DNA from: JAAYHV01 sp964400515 | GTDB taxonomy: Bacteria; Bacillota; Clostridia; Peptostreptococcales; Anaerovoracaceae | Direction: 5' to 3' | NCBI GenBank assembly: GCA_964400515.1 | Contig: CAYNTJ010000004.1 | Location: 62,001 to 126,000 of the forward strand | DNA: 64,000 nucleotides | In this document: positions 18,514 to 27,291 of the stretch, piece after piece | Position numbering within the stretch: position 1 is the stretch's first letter | Layout: each line of letters opens with the position of its first letter | Translations under genes and position numbers: made by a program | The notes under the pieces: generated by a model | What the model was told of the DNA's origin: nothing | Databases searched by the model: none | The model's input: the letters and a program-made list of their open reading frames with translations, nothing else

Positions 18514-18819
18514 ATGCAAGACCCAATCCTAAGAAAAATACTTTTAGCCTTTATACAAGTTCATATACTTTACCATGCAAAAAAAGAACCGATATACGGT
18601 TCTTGGATGATTGAAGAGCTCAAAAATCATGGTTATGATATAAGCCCGGGAACTCTTTATCCAATATTCCACAGTATGGAAAAGGACGGTTTGCTGATTT
18701 CAAAAAAACAACAGGTTAATGGAAAAATAAGGAAGTATTACAGCATCACTCCAATGGGCGCCGAGAACCTAATAAGTGCCAATGAGAAAATCAAAGAGCT
18801 TAGCCATGAAATAAAATAG
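18514..18819 (+). CDS. PadR family transcriptional regulator
   Basis: 101 residues containing the PadR winged helix: EPIYGSWMIEELKNHGYDISPGTLYPIFHSMEKDGLL, then KIRKYYSITPMGAENL. There is no C-terminal Vir-type domain, so it is a short PadR of subfamily 2. GGGAG lies upstream of the ATG. It is transcribed divergently from fetAB and probably regulates it; its end is 5 bases from the convergent panE-like gene. Confidence 0.9.
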   Translation: MQDPILRKILLAFIQVHILYHAKKEPIYGSWMIEELKNHGYDISPGTLYPIFHSMEKDGLLISKKQQVNGKIRKYYSITPMGAENLISANEKIKELSHEIK

Positions 18820-18824
18820 ATGCC

Positions 18825-19748
18825 TTAGGCATCATATTTTTTTTCGATTTTATTTATCTCTTCATATAGCATCTCATTTATCGGTACCGATGCCCCATGT
18901 TTTTTTGCCAGTTTAATCGCTGTACCGGAAAAAAGCTCCACCTCGGAAGGTTTTTTTACTATCCCATCATGCCTCATAGAAGGTACTCCCTTAGGATTAA
19001 GGGAATCCATAAGCTTAACATAATTTAATAATTCTCCCTCCCTTATCTTTATCCCTTCTTTTTCCGCAAGCATTTTAGCTTCTTCCATAGCCCCTATCAT
19101 TAAACTCCTTGCTTCACCTTCTTTTTGTATGGTTTCATAAGTCCCTTCATATACCATTACAACTTGGTTAACTCCGACATTTAGCATCCATTTGCTCCAC
19201 AGCCTATAAATCATATCTTCTTCTAATACATATGGCAAATCGATACTGTTAAAATAATTGATAAGCTTATCCAAATGAGTTTTCTTCTTTTCGTCATCTA
19301 TTCCAAGGCAAAGCTTCCCTCTGTTTTCATAGGTCACCTTATTACCCTTTTTAACGGGGTCCATTCCCTGGGCGATGCAATGAATTATATGGCCCCTCCC
19401 AAGTTTTTCTCCAATAATATCTTCGCTGGTAATACCGTTTAATAATGAGATTATTATAGTATCTTCCCCCACAAAGCTTCTTGATGCTTCTATGGCTTCC
19501 ATAAGCTTGGTGGCCTTGACTGCTATTATGAGTAAATCAACAAATATGCCTTCTTCGTTATTTTCCCTCACATCAAAACTATATTTTTTTCCGTTGCAAA
19601 ATATGCCTTCGCCTTCAATTATTTCCCTTCGGGTTTTGTCCGCTAATACAATTAAGGAATCCCTTCCCCTCATATCATATATATATGATCCAAACAATAT
19701 GCCCAAAGAACCCATACCTATAATCCCGACTCTTTTAATCTCTTTCAT
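18825..19748 (-). CDS. panE: 2-dehydropantoate 2-reductase (PanE/ApbA family)
   Basis: The enzyme reduces ketopantoate to pantoate with NADPH in coenzyme A synthesis. Seen are the nucleotide motif GIIGMGSLG, the catalytic Lys region AVKATKL, LLNGI with the conserved Asn, and KPSEVELFSG near the C-terminus. 307 residues is the family length. GGGGGG precedes the ATG. No other pantothenate gene is near, and ApbA paralogues with other substrates exist, so the exact reaction is likely but not certain. Confidence 0.8.
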   Translation of the reverse strand: MKEIKRVGIIGMGSLGILFGSYIYDMRGRDSLIVLADKTRREIIEGEGIFCNGKKYSFDVRENNEEGIFVDLLIIAVKATKLMEAIEASRSFVGEDTIIISLLNGITSEDIIGEKLGRGHIIHCIAQGMDPVKKGNKVTYENRGKLCLGIDDEKKKTHLDKLINYFNSIDLPYVLEEDMIYRLWSKWMLNVGVNQVVMVYEGTYETIQKEGEARSLMIGAMEEAKMLAEKEGIKIREGELLNYVKLMDSLNPKGVPSMRHDGIVKKPSEVELFSGTAIKLAKKHGASVPINEMLYEEINKIEKKYDA

Positions 19749-19806
19749 CTCATCCCCCCAATAATTAATATATCCATTATATTAAATCTGTGATATAAAT
19801 TGCAAG

Positions 19807-19850
19807 AAAAAAATACGGCGAGGTTTTTTAACGACCTCACCGTATTTTTT
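19807..19850 (-). terminator. Terminator downstream of the OFA transporter
   Basis: Arms AATACGGCGAGGT and ACCTCACCGTATT pair with one mismatch around a short loop, flanked by A-run and T-run, so it can work on either strand. It lies 4 bases beyond the transporter stop. Confidence 0.85.
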
Positions 19851-19853
19851 ATT

Positions 19854-21053
19854 CTAATTTGATTTTCTTTCCCTTACCATAAAGGCCAGGATAAGTCCTA
19901 TTGCAGATGCAATAGCTGCTATTATAAAGGTGTTTTCAAAGCTTCCCGCCATGGATTTAATGAATATTCCGGATAATGCGGCAAGACCATAGGCCTGGTA
20001 AACTATACCATAGTTTGAACCATATCTGTATGAACCAAACTCTTGGTTTGTAAATGTAGGGAACAGGGCCAGGAATCCGCCATATCCTAATGCAATTCCC
20101 ACTACGCCAAGATAAAATGCCACTTTGATGCCTCCAAAGAAGCTTAGGGATAATAACGAAACTATAGTTATCACAAACAGTATTCTAAGAAGCTTTAAAA
20201 CTCCGAATTTATCTGATAAAGTACCGGAAACCAATCTGCTGCCTGCATTTGATATGGCAAGGATTGATATGATTCCCGCAGCTGCCGCTTCTTCAAGTCC
20301 TGCTATTTCTAAACCAATGTTTTTGGCAGCACCTAAAATTAACAGTCCCGGAATTACAGCAAGCCAATACATAAGCCAAGTTTTTTTGAACTTGGAAGTT
20401 TTAATCATTTCAAGAGTCTCGTAATCATCTTCGCCCTTTTCGGCAGCCTTCTTAACAAAATCCTGGGGATTGTTAGTTAATACTGCACCAATTAGTATAA
20501 GTATTAAAGAAACTACTCCCAGTCCTAAGAATGCACCAGCTGCATTGGAGCTCTTAACAAAGGCACTTATAACCTCTTTAAAAATTATGCTTCCGCCACC
20601 GAATACACTTACGGATAATCCGGTGATCATACCCTTTTTCTCAGGGAACCATTTAATTAGTGTTGATAAAGGACATACATATACAAATCCAACTCCGGCT
20701 CCTGTTAAGATTCCATAGGTTAGATACAGCATCATAGGAGATGTTGCAAAGGATGATAGAATCAGTCCTCCGCCATATAAAAGACCACCTATTAATATTG
20801 CAGGTCTTGGGCCCTTTCTGTCAACTAATCTGCCGGAAAAGATAGTACTGAATGCAAATACAAATTGAGCCAGAGAATAGGTTAAAAGAATAGCATCTTC
20901 TCCCCAACCCTTTTCACTTTGAAGTGCGGTACCAAAAATACTCCAAGCATAAAGCCCGGCAATTGTGATTTGTGCAAGCAGTGCACCCACAAGAACTATA
21001 TATTTATTCTTAATGTATAGTCCTCCCTTTGTTACATTTAAATTTTCGTTCAT
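19854..21053 (-). CDS. MFS transporter, oxalate/formate antiporter (OFA) family
   Basis: 399 residues with twelve predicted membrane segments. The first segment motif AGLYAWSIFGTAL, the MFS loop GRLVDRKGPR between segments 2 and 3 and SGTLSDKFGVLKLLR between 8 and 9 are typical of OFA carriers, which exchange small carboxylates. Formate, oxalate or lactate cannot be distinguished here. It has its own promoter (21163-21191), a leader of about 100 bases with a small hairpin (GCTGAA/TTCAGC at 21071-21090), and its own terminator. Confidence 0.85.
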   Translation of the reverse strand: MNENLNVTKGGLYIKNKYIVLVGALLAQITIAGLYAWSIFGTALQSEKGWGEDAILLTYSLAQFVFAFSTIFSGRLVDRKGPRPAILIGGLLYGGGLILSSFATSPMMLYLTYGILTGAGVGFVYVCPLSTLIKWFPEKKGMITGLSVSVFGGGSIIFKEVISAFVKSSNAAGAFLGLGVVSLILILIGAVLTNNPQDFVKKAAEKGEDDYETLEMIKTSKFKKTWLMYWLAVIPGLLILGAAKNIGLEIAGLEEAAAAGIISILAISNAGSRLVSGTLSDKFGVLKLLRILFVITIVSLLSLSFFGGIKVAFYLGVVGIALGYGGFLALFPTFTNQEFGSYRYGSNYGIVYQAYGLAALSGIFIKSMAGSFENTFIIAAIASAIGLILAFMVRERKSN

Positions 21054-21162
21054 TTCCTCTTCCTTCCTTAGCTGAATTTCTCTTTTCAGCCATTACACAG
21101 TTTCTCTTTTGATACATCAGCTTTCAACACTTTTTGTGAAAGTTTTAGCAAGTATCTTTTCA

Positions 21163-21191
21163 ATAATATATTCTCACCCCTTTAAAGTCAA
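21163..21191 (-). promoter_or_regulatory. Sigma-A type promoter of the OFA transporter
   Basis: On the minus strand TTGACT (21186-21191) and TATTAT (21163-21168) are 17 bases apart. The start codon lies about 110 bases downstream. Confidence 0.6.
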
Positions 21192-21254
21192 GAAGTTTTT
21201 CTATAAATTTAAAATCAGATAAATAAAGATACTTCCTTATAAAAATACAAAAAA

Positions 21255-21275
21255 AGAAGAGCAACCGCTCTTCTC
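21255..21275 (-). terminator. Terminator of sucCD
   Basis: AGAAGAGC (21255-21262) and GCTCTTCT (21267-21274) form an 8-bp stem with a 4-base loop; on the minus strand a T-run follows. It is 30 bases beyond the sucD stop. Confidence 0.85.
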
Positions 21276-21304
21276 TAAAACCCATTAAATTTAGGGTTAA
21301 ATGA

Positions 21305-22177
21305 CTATTTATTTAACTTTTTTAGCAGGCACGGCACCAGCTCCGAAAACTTATCAACAACCCCAACATCAGCTGCTTTTAATGCCTCTATCTTAGATTC
21401 TGCCGTTCCGGAGGAACCTGATACTATGGCTCCCGCATGACCCATTCTTTTACCCTTAGGTGCAGTCCTACCACTTATAAATGCCACAACCGGTTTATTC
21501 ATATTGTGCTTAATCCATTCGGCTGCAACCTCTTCATCATCTCCACCTATTTCGCCGATCAATATGACAGCATGGGTATCCATATCTTCATTAAAGGCAT
21601 TTAATGCATCAATAAAATCTGCTCCATGGATTGGGTCTCCCCCAATTCCCACTGCTGTGCTCTGTCCAAGACCGGCCTTTGTTACAGCTCCCACTGCTTC
21701 ATAGGTTAAAGTCCCTGATCTAGATACTATGCCAATATTTCCCGGCACATGTATATGCCCCGGCATAATACCGATTTTAGTTTGCCCCGGGGTAATTATT
21801 CCCGGGCAATTAGGCCCAATCAGCCTTGTATTTTTGCCTGCCATATATGATTTTACCATAAGCATATCCTTAACAGGAATATGCTCTGTAATGCATACCA
21901 CTAATTCCAGCTCCGCATCCACAGCCTCCATTATTGCATCCGCCGCAAAGGGAGCAGGAACATATATTATTGAAGTATTGACACCAGTTTCCATTACTGC
22001 TTCCTTAACCGTATCAAATACAGGTACTCCCTGCACTTCCTGTCCTTTTTTACCCGGAGTAACTCCCGCCACAATATTGGTGCCATATTTAATCATCTGC
22101 TCAGTATGATATCTCGCCGCCGATCCTGTTATTCCTTGGACTACTATTTTAGAATGATTGTCTACCCAAATGCTCAT
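21305..22177 (-). CDS. sucD: Succinate-CoA ligase alpha subunit
   Basis: SucD binds CoA and carries the phospho-histidine in the interconversion of succinyl-CoA and succinate coupled to nucleoside diphosphate phosphorylation. Seen are VQGITGSAARYHTEQM at the N-terminus, GPNCPGIITPG, SRSGTLTYEA, GIGGDPIHG and the catalytic His in MGHAGAIVSG. 290 residues is the normal length. It follows sucC by 13 bases. No other citrate-cycle genes are in the window, so in this organism it may serve succinate or butyrate fermentation. Confidence 0.95.
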   Translation of the reverse strand: MSIWVDNHSKIVVQGITGSAARYHTEQMIKYGTNIVAGVTPGKKGQEVQGVPVFDTVKEAVMETGVNTSIIYVPAPFAADAIMEAVDAELELVVCITEHIPVKDMLMVKSYMAGKNTRLIGPNCPGIITPGQTKIGIMPGHIHVPGNIGIVSRSGTLTYEAVGAVTKAGLGQSTAVGIGGDPIHGADFIDALNAFNEDMDTHAVILIGEIGGDDEEVAAEWIKHNMNKPVVAFISGRTAPKGKRMGHAGAIVSGSSGTAESKIEALKAADVGVVDKFSELVPCLLKKLNK

Positions 22178-22190
22178 GATTTCCTCCTCG

Positions 22191-23339
22191 TTATATAAGT
22201 GACACTATTTTTGCTGCACCATCATCCATATCATCTGCCAGTTTAACATTGATGTCTGATTTTGATAATATTTCAAGTCCGATATCCGCATTTGCGCCTT
22301 CCAGCCTGACAACTATGGGAACTTTAATATCCATGTCAGATGCTGCTTTAATTATACCTTCTGCTATGGTATCACATCTCATGATACCACCAAATATATT
22401 TATGAATATCCCTTTTACATTTTTATTACTCAATATTATTTCAAAGCCCTTGGAAACCATCTCAACACTGGCGCTGCCACCAACATCTAAAAAGTTTGCA
22501 GGGCTACCCCCGGCTAAATGAATTGCGTCCATGGTGGCCATGGCAAGGCCTGCTCCGTTTACCAAGCAGCCTATGCTTCCGTCTAATTTTACATATGCAA
22601 GGCCATGCTTAGTGGCTTCGGTTTCTTCTTTTTCTTCTTCACTTTCATCCTTGTAATTTAGTATGTCAGGATGTTTAAAAAGTGCGTTGTCATCAAAGGA
22701 CATCTTAGCATCAAGGGCTATGATTTCCCCTTCTTTTGTTAATACCAAAGGATTGATCTCCAGAAGGGATACATCCTTTTCTGTAAAACATTTATATATA
22801 CCATTTAGTATTACCGATAATTTTTTCTTATCCAAATCCAAAAAATTAGCGATCCTGGTAATATGAAAACCCTTGAGTCCAAGGGCAGGGTCTATATCAA
22901 CATAAACTATGGCATCACCATTGGTTTTAGCAACGGTTTCTATGTCCATTCCCCCTTCAGAAGATGCAATAAAGGTAAAGCAGGATTTTTTCCTGTTTAC
23001 TATAAGGCTAAGATAATACTCCTTGTCGATGTTACAACCTTCCTCTAAATATATCTTCCTTACTATTTGACCTTCCTTTGATGTCTGATGGGTTACTAAT
23101 GCTTTGCCTAATAACTTTTCAGCCGCATCAAGTATCTCTTCTTTTGACTTAGCCAGAATTACTCCTCCGGCCTTACCTCTTCCCCCCGCATGTATCTGGG
23201 CCTTAACAACTGAAACCTTCGTAGTTAACAATTCAGCTTTTTCTTTAGCTTCCTCTAAGCTTTCCGCCATATATCCATCAAGTGTTGGTATGCCGTAAGC
23301 TCTAAATACTTCCTTTGATTGATATTCATGAATATTCAA
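22191..23339 (-). CDS. sucC: Succinate-CoA ligase beta subunit, TTG start
   Basis: SucC has an N-terminal ATP-grasp domain (NIHEYQSKEVFRAYGIP, then QIHAGGRGKAGGV) and the CoA-ligase domain (LVNGAGLAMATMDAIHLAGG, FINIFGGIMRCD). All SucC proteins begin with the NIHEYQ element, and this is preceded here by TTG at 23339 with GGAG eight bases upstream; the longer open frame to 23405 has no better site. It forms an operon with sucD that ends at the terminator near 21265. The upstream 200 bases presumably hold its promoter. Confidence 0.94.
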   Translation of the reverse strand: MNIHEYQSKEVFRAYGIPTLDGYMAESLEEAKEKAELLTTKVSVVKAQIHAGGRGKAGGVILAKSKEEILDAAEKLLGKALVTHQTSKEGQIVRKIYLEEGCNIDKEYYLSLIVNRKKSCFTFIASSEGGMDIETVAKTNGDAIVYVDIDPALGLKGFHITRIANFLDLDKKKLSVILNGIYKCFTEKDVSLLEINPLVLTKEGEIIALDAKMSFDDNALFKHPDILNYKDESEEEKEETEATKHGLAYVKLDGSIGCLVNGAGLAMATMDAIHLAGGSPANFLDVGGSASVEMVSKGFEIILSNKNVKGIFINIFGGIMRCDTIAEGIIKAASDMDIKVPIVVRLEGANADIGLEILSKSDINVKLADDMDDGAAKIVSLI

Positions 23340-23510
23340 TTCATTTACTCCTTTTTTAACGCAAGTAATATTTAACATGTGGTAAACCACAAAAACCATA
23401 ATCATTCTACCACAGCAACAAAATCATAACCACAAATCTTGCCTTTTATATTGTTTTTTCTTTGTATATAGAATATGACTATACAATAATTATAATCTTG
23501 GATATGTAAA

Positions 23511-23534
23511 AGGCTTAAGCACAAGCTCAAGCCT
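23511..23534 (-). terminator. Hairpin downstream of the MBL hydrolase gene
   Basis: AGGCTTAAGC and GCTCAAGCCT pair with one mismatch around ACAA; a short T-run follows on the minus strand. Probably a modest terminator. Confidence 0.5.
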
Positions 23535-23549
23535 AATTCAATCCATATA

Positions 23550-24275
23550 TCACCTTAATATTTTAACCCTATGAAGTTTTTTTAAATACTTTTGTAGATC
23601 TTCTTTAAAAAATGGCTTTCCGTGACCCGGATAAATAATTTTAGGATCAAGTTCAATCATCCTTATCCAAGACTTAATATATTCATCAAGATTTTCTATC
23701 CATATGGTTATCCTATTCATGCTGGGGATTCCGTTCATGGCAGCATCTCCGCAAAACAAAGTACCATCATCCGTAAAGAAACCTATGGAATCCACTGTAT
23801 GACCCGGAAGACAAACAACTTTACCTCCCAATATTTTGCTTAGCTTAGGGTTTTCTTCATCCGCTATAATATATCTGCCTTTGTCATTAACCGGAGGAAA
23901 TTTATGCTCACCCTTTCCCATGATTGCCATGATTTTACTTGTAAAAAGGGCAAGTTTTCCCGAGTATCCTCCGTCAAAAGAATTTACACCCAGGGACAAT
24001 CTATATATCGCATCACTTTTAAGTATTACTTTAGCTTCTGTAAGCTTCATAAGTTCCCCTAAGAACCCCGCGTGGTCATCATGGGCATGGGTTAATAGTA
24101 TATATTTTATTTCGGTTATTTGGATTTTTTGCTTCTTTAGGTTTTTTAAAAAACCACTGAAATTCTCAGGATATCCCGTATCAATTAGCAGATATCCATC
24201 ATCCATCTTTAATAAATAGTTATTTACTATTCTGTTCCCCAGATTTATAACTTCCATGGTTTTACCATCAATCAT
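23550..24275 (-). CDS. MBL-fold metallo-hydrolase
   Basis: The metallo-beta-lactamase motif THAHDDHAG (HxHxDH) is present near residue 62, with further metal ligands in LPGHTVDSIG and PGHGKPF. 241 residues. Family members hydrolyse thioesters, lactones or other bonds; the substrate is unknown. It overlaps the upstream acetyltransferase gene by eight bases and is the last gene of a run of five small enzymes (26066 down to 23550) with very short gaps. Start at 24275 is the first ATG; 24257 is also possible. Confidence 0.85.
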   Translation of the reverse strand: MIDGKTMEVINLGNRIVNNYLLKMDDGYLLIDTGYPENFSGFLKNLKKQKIQITEIKYILLTHAHDDHAGFLGELMKLTEAKVILKSDAIYRLSLGVNSFDGGYSGKLALFTSKIMAIMGKGEHKFPPVNDKGRYIIADEENPKLSKILGGKVVCLPGHTVDSIGFFTDDGTLFCGDAAMNGIPSMNRITIWIENLDEYIKSWIRMIELDPKIIYPGHGKPFFKEDLQKYLKKLHRVKILR

Positions 24276-24906
24276 CCAGCATTGTAGATGCTATTTCAAA
24301 TTCCGTTTGGCTTTCTGTTACCTTTTTTTCCTTAGGTATAAAGGTTTTGTCAAAAAGCTCCACTTCCTTTTCGTCAGTCTCAAAGACTTCAGAAAATATG
24401 GCCTTGCCTTGGATATCCTTTAGTGAGCTGTCAGACAAAGGCAATACTAAAAGGCCTTTGTAGAACTTACCATCCTCCATGCATATTCCGTATTTCTTAC
24501 CACCTAAAAACCCATAGGTTTCGTAGTGATATGGATATCCCAGGATAAGAATTGCCAAATACCCCTTTCCCCTGGCTTTCTCAATGGAATGGGTTATAAG
24601 CTCTCTTCCCAGTCCCTTTCTATGATATCTGGGATCAATAAATACGGGACCGAAGGTAACCGTTTCGTATAGCTTCTTATCCTCTGTAAGTATCTTCGAC
24701 CTGGTATAAAATATACCCCCGACTATATTTCCATCAATTTCTATCAAAAAAGAAAGCTCCTTAATATAATCCCCATGCTTAACCATTTTGTGTATTACAT
24801 AATGCTCATCGCATCCGGGAAAATATAAATTCCAAAAAGCCTCTCTAGCTATTTCCTCAAGCCTTCTGTAATCCTTAGGCTCTATATTTCTAACATTTAT
24901 TCTCAA
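24268..24906 (-). CDS. GNAT N-acetyltransferase, TTG start
   Basis: A 212-residue GNAT protein: INVRNIEPKDYRRLEEIAREAF at the N-terminus, then TFGPVFIDPRYHRKGLGRELI, which contains the acetyl-CoA motif RKGLGREL, then YGFLGGKKYGI. This layout resembles the YhbS-like group. The start is TTG at 24906 with GAGGAGG six bases upstream; it overlaps the end of the preceding acetyltransferase gene. The substrate is unknown. Confidence 0.85.
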   Translation of the reverse strand: MRINVRNIEPKDYRRLEEIAREAFWNLYFPGCDEHYVIHKMVKHGDYIKELSFLIEIDGNIVGGIFYTRSKILTEDKKLYETVTFGPVFIDPRYHRKGLGRELITHSIEKARGKGYLAILILGYPYHYETYGFLGGKKYGICMEDGKFYKGLLVLPLSDSSLKDIQGKAIFSEVFETDEKEVELFDKTFIPKEKKVTESQTEFEIASTMLDD

Positions 24907-25411
24907 AGCAAACCTCCTCTAATCTCCACCATAGGGTTTCCCCCGACCTATAAGGCTTAAACCCGCATCTTTTCAATATCCTTTGGGATGCATAACCATC
25001 AGCATCCGTTTCTGCGATTATATATTTAACATTATCATTATTAAACGCCCAATCGCACATCCCTTTTACTGCTTCTGTCATATAACCATTCTTTTCAAAA
25101 GCCTTGCCCAGTCCATAGCCGATTTCAACTTCTCCCATACTGTTTGGAACATCTTTAAAATCCAAGGAGCCCACAACAACTCTGTCATTTTTTCTAATCA
25201 AAAACCAAAAGCTATGCCAAAGATAGTTTTCAGGGTCCTCGTTTGTAATCTTTGCTTGGCCTTTTACAATCTCTTTAAAAAGGCCTTCCATAGGCTCTGC
25301 CATATATTTACAATTAAGCTCTTCTTCCAGTTTTTTAATATCACTTATCCAAAGATTTATATTCCCGGGAGTTAATGGTACAAGCTGTAATCTATTGGTT
25401 TCTATTATCAT
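24890..25411 (-). CDS. GNAT acetyltransferase, RimJ/RimL-like
   Basis: 173 residues with the RimJ/RimL-type pattern: IIETNRLQLVPL at the start, then VEIGYGLGKAFEKNGYMTEAV and ETDADGYASQRILKRCGFKPY. These enzymes acetylate protein N-termini or small molecules; the target is unknown. The gene begins 2 bases after the CsaA-like stop and overlaps the next acetyltransferase by 17 bases. Confidence 0.87.
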   Translation of the reverse strand: MIIETNRLQLVPLTPGNINLWISDIKKLEEELNCKYMAEPMEGLFKEIVKGQAKITNEDPENYLWHSFWFLIRKNDRVVVGSLDFKDVPNSMGEVEIGYGLGKAFEKNGYMTEAVKGMCDWAFNNDNVKYIIAETDADGYASQRILKRCGFKPYRSGETLWWRLEEVCFENKC

Positions 25412-25413
25412 AA

Positions 25414-25764
25414 TTAACCTACCCTTGAACCATTTGGCACAGGTTTTTCCGGCTGAGCCAAAACAGGCATTATCCCATCTTCAAAACCTATATCAAACAG
25501 CATTCCTTCAGATATCTCGCCAAACATCTTCTTTGGTGCAAGGTTAACTATAAATAGGGCTTGCTGTCCTTCAATTTCCTTTGGATTTTCCCTTTCCTTT
25601 TTCATTCCAACTAATATGGTTCTTTTAAAGTCACCAAAATCCACAGTTAGCTTAACCATCTTATCAGACTTTTCCATGTCTTCTACTAATAGTATTTCCC
25701 CTACCCTAACATCGAGTTTATCCACATAATCAATGGTTATTACCGGTTTTACACTATTATCCAT
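25414..25764 (-). CDS. csaA: CsaA/Trbp111-like tRNA-binding domain protein
   Basis: 116 residues that form one OB-fold: DYVDKLDVRVGEILLVEDMEKSDKMVKLTVDFG, GMKKE, and NLAPKKMFGEISEGMLFDIG. This is the domain found as CsaA and at the C-terminus of bacterial MetRS. CsaA binds tRNA and was also proposed to act as an export chaperone. Strong GGAGGA upstream of ATG. It is followed by two acetyltransferase genes. Confidence 0.82.
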   Translation of the reverse strand: MDNSVKPVITIDYVDKLDVRVGEILLVEDMEKSDKMVKLTVDFGDFKRTILVGMKKERENPKEIEGQQALFIVNLAPKKMFGEISEGMLFDIGFEDGIMPVLAQPEKPVPNGSRVG

Positions 25765-25778
25765 CTTATCCTCCTAGC

Positions 25779-26066
25779 TTAATAAACCAAGTTATATATA
25801 TTCACCTCGGCTTCCTTTGCCATAAGCTCAGTTACCCTAGGAAATATCCTAGTAAAATGTTCCGCTTTAAAATGCCTTTTTAAAGCATCCTTATCTTCCC
25901 ACTCTTCAATAAAAGTCAATATGGTTTTATCCTTGGAATCCATATAAAGGGAATAGCCGTAGCACCCCTCTTCCTTTCTTGTTTCCCTTACCAGCTCCTG
26001 GCAAAGCTCAAGGATTTTATCCACATTTTCTTCCTTTGCAAAATTCTTTGCTACCACCTTAATCAT
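25779..26066 (-). CDS. Antibiotic biosynthesis monooxygenase (ABM) domain protein
   Basis: A 95-residue YgiN-like protein: VVAKNFAKEENVDKILELCQELVRETRKEEGCYGYSLY, then TFIEEWEDKDALKRHFKAEHF. The ABM fold is a dimeric ferredoxin-like barrel; members include quinol monooxygenases and haem-degrading enzymes. Its reaction is not evident. The gene lies 14 bases upstream of the CsaA-like gene, with GGGG and ATG in register. Confidence 0.82.
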   Translation of the reverse strand: MIKVVAKNFAKEENVDKILELCQELVRETRKEEGCYGYSLYMDSKDKTILTFIEEWEDKDALKRHFKAEHFTRIFPRVTELMAKEAEVNIYNLVY

Positions 26067-26171
26067 AATTAGTCCCCTTTCAATTTATACCCTTAGTTGA
26101 TATTGTCATCTTAAAATAAACTTAAAGTAAATGCCATAATAAGTATTATTAATAACAATCACATTTAATTA

Positions 26172-26912
26172 CTAATCCTTTAACTTAATATATGCTATCT
26201 TTGCATTTGGATTCATTTTGTTGTCAGCATCCCTAATCTTTTTGATCTCCACCAAATTAAGGGATTCCAAAAACGGAACCATCTTTTTATGTCCAAAGTT
26301 TCTGACATCAAAGTCCACATATCTTTTAGATATTATATTACCGATATCGCTTACTAGCATATATCCATCATCATCGGAATTATCATTTATAACCTGAATT
26401 ATTGTATTTCTTATGGTTTCAATATCCGTTTGCCCACTGGTCTTTTCCACCTTAGGTTTAACTTCCTTTACTTCCTTTTCAGTTAGCTTATCCACGTATT
26501 TAAATGAGTCGCAGGCAGCAACAAAGGGTTTTGGAGTTTTCTCTTCACCCATACCAATTACCACCATACCGGATTCCCTTAATCTAGAAGCAAGCTTGGT
26601 AAAGTCGCTATCGGATGTAGCTAAGCAAAAGCCTTCCACCTTACCGGAATACAAAATATCCATGGCATCTATTATCATGGCAGAATCCGTGGCATTCTTA
26701 CCCATAGTATAGCTATACTGCTGCATTGGAGTAATGGAGTATTCAAGCAGTATTTCCTTCCACTTCCCAAGATTAGGTCTCGTCCAGTCTCCATATATTC
26801 TTTTGTATGTGGCGATACCCATATTGGAAATTTCATCTAATATGGTTTTAATATATTCAGAAGATATATTATCCCCATCTATTAGTATTGCAAATCGTTT
26901 TTCTATATCCAT
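26172..26912 (-). CDS. NYN-domain ribonuclease-like protein with OST-HTH/LOTUS domain
   Basis: Residues 1-140 match the NYN (LabA/DUF88, PIN-like) fold: FAILIDGDNISSEY, KNATDSAMIIDAMDILY and FCLATSDSDFTKLASRLRE, giving the conserved Asp set DGDN, D and SDSDF. The C-terminus (about 170-246, IQVINDNSDDDGYMLVSDIGNIISK... KMVPFLESLNLVEI) fits an OST-HTH/LOTUS RNA-binding domain. Such proteins are thought to act on RNA. Start at 26912 has AAAGG at suitable distance. It lies downstream of sbcCD, separated by the AbiE cassette. Confidence 0.85.
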   Translation of the reverse strand: MDIEKRFAILIDGDNISSEYIKTILDEISNMGIATYKRIYGDWTRPNLGKWKEILLEYSITPMQQYSYTMGKNATDSAMIIDAMDILYSGKVEGFCLATSDSDFTKLASRLRESGMVVIGMGEEKTPKPFVAACDSFKYVDKLTEKEVKEVKPKVEKTSGQTDIETIRNTIIQVINDNSDDDGYMLVSDIGNIISKRYVDFDVRNFGHKKMVPFLESLNLVEIKKIRDADNKMNPNAKIAYIKLKD

Positions 26913-27030
26913 AATCATCCTTTCTTTTCTTCTATCACATCAAAGCATAAAACTGTTTAATTCATTTTTCTTTGTTCTTCTAAAATCAGATAAATATATT
27001 TCCCATATATGTATTATATCCTCATTTTTT

Positions 27031-27053
27031 ACCCATGTCTAATTAACATGGGT
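27031..27053. other. Hairpin in the spacer 26913-27291
   Basis: ACCCATGT (27031-27038) and ACATGGGT (27046-27053) pair around 7 bases. The following plus-strand sequence is T-rich, but no plus-strand gene ends here, so the role is unclear. The rest of this 379-base spacer is the sbcC-tail repeat and a presumed promoter for the NYN gene. Confidence 0.4.
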
Positions 27054-27110
27054 GAATTTTTCGTTTTTTTACCTATATAAAGCCCATCTTTTAGTTAATT
27101 ATCTTCTTTT

Positions 27111-27270
27111 CACTTTAATTATCCACCGATTTTGCTTCATTTTAAGCAATTTCATGTTAATTTTAAAGTGCAGTCTATTTCATTAACTAATAAACTATTT
27201 CCACCTTACTTCCATTGCTCTGTTCTTTAGTTACCACTATCTGTTTTTATCTTCTCCTTAAGCTCACCCA
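27111..27270 (-). repeat. Decayed copy of the sbcC 3' end and downstream region (direct repeat, left copy)
   Basis: This stretch aligns with 29054-29214, which covers the last codons of sbcC and the bases beyond its stop. The core 27188-27237 is identical over 50 bases to 29130-29179. Outside the core there are scattered mismatches and a 2-base deletion that puts the sbcC reading frame out of phase, so it is a non-coding remnant. Together the two copies bracket the AbiE cassette as direct repeats. Confidence 0.9.
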
Positions 27271-27291
27271 GGAAAAATCTTAAAAATATAC

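Noticed and set aside
27031..27053. Hairpin ACCCATGT...ACATGGGT followed by plus-strand T-rich DNA read as a terminator
   Set aside because: No plus-strand gene ends there and the minus strand lacks a T-run; kept only as an unexplained hairpin.
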